A stretch of 34,602 nt of DNA, from assembly GCA_900756545.1 (NCBI GenBank), contig CAAEKO010000025.1, positions 1 to 34,602 on the forward strand, written 5' to 3'. The notes under the pieces were generated by a model. It was not told the origin of the DNA. It worked only from the letters and a program-made list of their open reading frames with translations, and made no database searches. This document shows, in pieces, positions 31,436-34,602 of the stretch. A program made the translations under genes and the position numbers. The stretch comes from Clostridia bacterium. Lineage in GTDB: Bacteria; Bacillota; Clostridia; UBA1381. Each line of letters opens with the position of its first letter. Positions within the stretch are counted from its first letter, which is position 1.

Positions 31436-31463
31436 ATTATATCAAGTATACGTATTTTGTAAA
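31436..31463 (-). promoter_or_regulatory. Promoter of the seven-gene GRE operon
   Basis: On the minus strand TTTACA (31463-31458), 16 bases, TATAAT (31441-31436), 28 bp before the first gene. Confidence 0.65.
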
Positions 31464-31472
31464 TTGACAAAA
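31455..31472. promoter_or_regulatory. Inverted repeat in the divergent control region
   Basis: TTTTGT (31455-31460) pairs with ACAAAA (31467-31472). It overlaps the -35 regions of both divergent promoters, so one bound regulator could control both directions. Confidence 0.5.
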
Positions 31473-31492
31473 CGATATTTTTGTTGTATAAT
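31464..31492 (+). promoter_or_regulatory. Consensus promoter of the AraC - kinase - regulator unit
   Basis: TTGACA (31464-31469), 17 bases, TATAAT (31487-31492), 32 bp before the GTG start. Confidence 0.8.
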
Positions 31493-31524
31493 TTAATATA
31501 GTGTAAATAGGAGGTGCAGATTAA

Positions 31525-32334
31525 GTGTTTATTCAGGATTTTCTAAAAATTGATGACTGTGATTTTACAATTTTTAGCCTTGCTGCATTTGAAAAAACGG
31601 TACAACCTCCTGTTCCGTTTGTCTGCCGGAAAGGAGATGTACTGTATGCGCGTTTATTTTACATTGTAAAGGGAAAAATTATTTTTAATATACGCGACAC
31701 CGTATTAGAATTTTCCGCCGGCAACATATTGTATCTGCCTTATGATGTTACCTATACCTCCAGATGGGATATTGCGGAGGAGGGTGAGTTCATTACCATC
31801 AATTTTATACTTAAGGACAAAACAGATCAGATCATTATGTTTAGCGATACCATACAATTGTTCTACAATGATTCCGCGCAAAAATACTACCCGCTTTTTA
31901 AGGAAATGGCAAATACTTGGAATAACGGCGGAAGCGGGTATAAATTCTTGAATCACGCGCAGTTCTACAATATCCTGTATAATCTTTATAAAGATAAAGT
32001 CCGCCGCAATTTGCGCACTAGCTACAACAGAATTTATAAATCTATCCTGTATCTTGATAATCACTATCTTTCCGATGTATCTACGGCAGAGCTTGCTGCA
32101 ATGAGCGGATTAAAGGAATGTATGTTTAGACGTATTTTTAAAGAAATCAAGAAAATGTCGCCCATGCAATATCGGAATATGCTGCGCATCAATAAAGCCG
32201 CTGAAACACTGCAAACCGGGGATTTTTCCGTAATAGAAGCCATGCTTTTAGCTGGCTTTAACGACATGAGTTACTTTTATAAGCTGTTTAAAAAACAGTT
32301 TGGCAAAGCCCCGTCGTACTTTATCCCAAAATAA
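31525..32334 (+). CDS. AraC-family transcriptional regulator, likely of the GRE operon
   Basis: A 269-aa regulator. The N-terminal half is a cupin-like sensor (YIVKGKIIFNIRD, AGNILYLPYDVTYTSRWD). The C-terminal double HTH (about 170-269) has LSDVSTAELAAMSGLKECMFRRIFKE as HTH 1 and the second ending NDMSYFYKLFKKQFGKAPSYF. GTG 31525 has AGGAGGTG upstream. It is divergent from the GRE operon across a 116-bp promoter region, so it is the obvious local regulator. The kinase gene follows after 55 bp. Confidence 0.93.
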   Translation: MFIQDFLKIDDCDFTIFSLAAFEKTVQPPVPFVCRKGDVLYARLFYIVKGKIIFNIRDTVLEFSAGNILYLPYDVTYTSRWDIAEEGEFITINFILKDKTDQIIMFSDTIQLFYNDSAQKYYPLFKEMANTWNNGGSGYKFLNHAQFYNILYNLYKDKVRRNLRTSYNRIYKSILYLDNHYLSDVSTAELAAMSGLKECMFRRIFKEIKKMSPMQYRNMLRINKAAETLQTGDFSVIEAMLLAGFNDMSYFYKLFKKQFGKAPSYFIPK

Positions 32335-32389
32335 ATTGCCGGCGACTATGCATTCTTTACTATAAAATTAAAAGAGGAGGGATCTTTAA

Positions 32390-33898
32390 ATGATTTACGC
32401 GCTTATGCTTCTTTTAGCGCTTTCTTTCGTATTGCTAGTAAATAATCCAAAAAATAAATTTACATATAAATTTCTGTTGATTCTTTTCAGCTTTGCACTG
32501 GTTATTGTGGTAAACCTGACCCTCTCATCAAAGCAATTTAGTTACCAATATACAGGCAATCCCCTCTATTCGCTGGATTATAAAATCTATATGCTTCTGC
32601 TTTCGATGAAGCTTAATTACTATTTCCTCGTAAAGCTTGCACATTTTAGTTATGTTTTGTATGCAGCCGCATGCATGACGTTTATTTCCGACTTTCTCCC
32701 CCGTCATCTGCGCTGGCGCACGGCGATAATAACCTTGTCTGTATGCGGCGTATATTATCTGATTCAACTTCCTTCAGTTAATATATGGGTTTATCAGTTC
32801 GTATACTATAACGAATATATAAGCTCCAGCTGTTTTATTCTTTGGAATCTTATCCGAAATTTGAGTGCGCTGGCGCTGACAGTTTGCTTATACGCCAATA
32901 ATGTAATTCTATTCAATTCCTATTGTTCCACAAGCATCTGGCTCCGGAAATGGCAAATACTAACATACAATATATATCTTTTGTCACTCAATATGCTCTT
33001 TTTGTTATTTATTTCGCAGAATTTATTATGGGACTTTGACACGATAAAAATTTCTGAAATGCTTCTTTCCTTTGCTGGCAGCTCCTATGTTTTTTCCAGC
33101 AGATTATATATCTTTTTGGGGATGTTTATTCTGTTTATATCTGGGTTCATGATTTTTTCGGTATTTCACTATAAAACCTTCGGTTCCATCATTAAGCTGC
33201 GAAGCTTCTTTCTAAACAAGAGCGCCTTAAAAACAAAGAAACAGCTTCGAACTTATTTTCATTCCTTCAAAAACCATCTGCTGACCGTTCAATCCCTCAG
33301 CGAACAGGGCCTGAACGCAGAAACAGGAAAACAGAAGGATGAATTGCTTAAATCAATCCTTACCTTATCAAAAAATGAAATGTGCGATATTTCTACTATG
33401 CTGGATTCCTTTAACCAGATCGATCTGAATAAAAGCAGCGATGATATCATCGGCTGTCTTGAGGCCTCCATCGCCAGCACTAATCTGCCCGATAACATAC
33501 GCATAATCAGGCAGTATAATACAAAGGATATTATTATGATTGACTTTGATTTTTATTATATGGCGGAGATGTTTAAAAATATATTTTCCAACGCGGCGGA
33601 TGCGATTCGGGCTGCCGGGCGAAACGACGGAACAATTACAATTGCTCTGAACTCTGACCGCGATATTCTTGATATTAGCATCTCAGATAATGGTGTCGGC
33701 ATGGACGCAAAAACACGCCGGCATATGTTTAAACCAATGTTTACTACAAAAGTAAAAAAGGATTACTGGGGCGTGGGAATGTTTTATGCGCATAAGGTAA
33801 TCACTTCTCATGGCGGTTTTATACGGGTTTTAAGTGCACCCAATAAAGGGACACAAATCAGTATCTTTCTGTCAGTAAAGGATAAAACTAAAAATTAA
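32390..33898 (+). CDS. Multi-pass membrane sensor histidine kinase (GHKL type)
   Basis: 502 aa. Residues 1-265 hold about seven hydrophobic membrane segments. The dimerisation/phospho-acceptor region FHSFKNHLLTVQ has His291 in the HxxKNH pattern of AgrC/SpoOB-like kinases. The C-terminal GHKL ATPase domain has the N box IFSNAADAI (Asn401), G1 DNGVGMD and G2 GVGMFYAHKVITSHGG. A large extracytoplasmic sensor is absent, so sensing likely occurs in the membrane. GGAGGG precedes ATG 32390. The response regulator follows after 17 bp. Confidence 0.9.
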   Translation: MIYALMLLLALSFVLLVNNPKNKFTYKFLLILFSFALVIVVNLTLSSKQFSYQYTGNPLYSLDYKIYMLLLSMKLNYYFLVKLAHFSYVLYAAACMTFISDFLPRHLRWRTAIITLSVCGVYYLIQLPSVNIWVYQFVYYNEYISSSCFILWNLIRNLSALALTVCLYANNVILFNSYCSTSIWLRKWQILTYNIYLLSLNMLFLLFISQNLLWDFDTIKISEMLLSFAGSSYVFSSRLYIFLGMFILFISGFMIFSVFHYKTFGSIIKLRSFFLNKSALKTKKQLRTYFHSFKNHLLTVQSLSEQGLNAETGKQKDELLKSILTLSKNEMCDISTMLDSFNQIDLNKSSDDIIGCLEASIASTNLPDNIRIIRQYNTKDIIMIDFDFYYMAEMFKNIFSNAADAIRAAGRNDGTITIALNSDRDILDISISDNGVGMDAKTRRHMFKPMFTTKVKKDYWGVGMFYAHKVITSHGGFIRVLSAPNKGTQISIFLSVKDKTKN

Positions 33899-33915
33899 AT
33901 CAGGGAGCGGAAAAA

Positions 33916-34602
33916 ATGGAAAAGAAAATTCAAGTCATCATTGCCGACGACAATACGGCAATACAAAATCATTTTAAAACAATTTTAGAGGGTGCGGAAA
34001 ATATTGAGGTATGCGCGCTGGCTTCTAGCGGCAAAGAAGCAGTCGTACTTGCTGACAAATTGAAACCGGACATTATTTTAATGGATATTCAGATGGAAAC
34101 CGAGCTGGCAGGAATTGAGGCTATCGGAAAAATAAAACGCGATCATCCGGACATCTCCATTATTGTCTGTACAATGTATGATGATGACGATTATATATTT
34201 GAAGCATTTGGTAACGGCGCCACGGATTATATCACAAAATCCAGCCCGTCCTCTATGATACTGGACTCTATTTACAGTATCAACAAAAACCGTTTTCGCC
34301 TGAACGAACAAATTGCAAACAAGCTCTTATCGCAGATTCCTAAGGTATATATGCGCAATCAAAGCCTGTTGTATTCTATAAATATGATTTCAAAGCTGAG
34401 CAAAAGCGAATATGAGATTTTAAAATACATTCATGATGGATTTTCTTACCGGGAAATCGCCGCGATTCGTTATGTTGAGGAGCCAAGCATACGCGTACAA
34501 ATAAGCCGGATTCTAAAAAAACTGAATAAATCCTCCACAAAGGAATTAATGAAGGAGCTAAATGCATTGAACTTTTTTGATATTTATACCAACGACGTGT
34601 AA
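33916..34602 (+). CDS. Response regulator with LuxR-type HTH
   Basis: 228 aa, complete at the window end (stop TAA is the last codon). The receiver domain (1-125) has acidic Asp11/Asp12, the phospho-acceptor Asp57 in DIILMDIQ, Thr86 and Lys108. The C-terminal HTH (about 155-215) reads LSKSEYEILKYIHDGFSYREIAAI and VQISRILKKLNKSS, a diverged LuxR/NarL type. It is probably co-transcribed with the kinase. GGAG (33904-33907) precedes ATG 33916. Target genes may be the GRE operon or transport genes beyond the window. Confidence 0.93.
   Translation: MEKKIQVIIADDNTAIQNHFKTILEGAENIEVCALASSGKEAVVLADKLKPDIILMDIQMETELAGIEAIGKIKRDHPDISIIVCTMYDDDDYIFEAFGNGATDYITKSSPSSMILDSIYSINKNRFRLNEQIANKLLSQIPKVYMRNQSLLYSINMISKLSKSEYEILKYIHDGFSYREIAAIRYVEEPSIRVQISRILKKLNKSSTKELMKELNALNFFDIYTNDV

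Noticed and set aside
1..34602. CRISPR arrays, insertion sequences, tRNA or rRNA genes
   Set aside because: No regularly spaced repeats, transposase frames or cloverleaf-type sequences were noticed by reading; tRNAscan and a repeat search would be decisive.

Overview
The window reads as a chromosomal segment of a spore-forming low-to-mid-GC Firmicute, most likely in the class Clostridia. Sporulation and germination genes (spoIIR, sleB, ypeB, spoIID) are interleaved with housekeeping genes. Promoters are mostly TTGACA/17/TATAAT-like, SD sequences are strong, and the operons are tightly overlapped. No tRNA, rRNA, CRISPR array, transposase or phage gene was seen.

Left part (1-9930): spoIIR (-) faces sleB-ypeB (+) across a shared region with forespore-type promoter candidates. 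Then come lexA with a LexA-box-like operator, and metK. An accessory island follows (about 4670-5700): a small unknown gene and two diverged tandem copies of a cassette. Each cassette is a short promoter-to-terminator RNA unit on + that converges on a ribbon-helix-helix (RHH) gene on -. One of those RHH proteins (5082-5261) is under 60 codons and appears to use an ATT start. After an AIM24-family gene (-) comes the + operon DAHP synthase - argS - GNAT acetyltransferase, closed by a strong bidirectional terminator.

Middle part (9940-22250): recD2 and a PLP-dependent Orn/Lys/Arg decarboxylase (-), a divergent nitroreductase and an AraC regulator (+), then carA-carB (-). The carA leader encodes a 35-codon peptide whose stop codon lies inside an intrinsic terminator just before carA, an architecture like enterobacterial pyrBI attenuation. 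spoIID (+) has a sigma-E-like promoter. Next comes a compact convergent pair: a 20-residue hydrophobic peptide gene and an antisense RNA that overlaps its 3' end, a likely type I toxin-antitoxin. A ZIP metal transporter follows.

Right part (22251-34602): a seven-gene minus-strand operon with most junctions overlapping. In order of transcription it encodes a Gfo/Idh/MocA oxidoreductase lacking the EKP lysine, a hydroxypyruvate-isomerase-like TIM barrel, two more Gfo/Idh/MocA oxidoreductases, a glycyl-radical activase, a glycyl radical enzyme (GRE) with an atypical active-site Cys motif, and a cytosolic DUF4965/GtaA-type protein. Divergent from it are an AraC regulator, a multi-pass GHKL histidine kinase and a LuxR-type response regulator, which together look like its control unit. 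The set suggests anaerobic breakdown of a sugar-derived or glycosylated compound by redox chemistry on the sugar combined with radical bond cleavage. The substrate cannot be read from the sequence. This operon is the best candidate for an undescribed system here.
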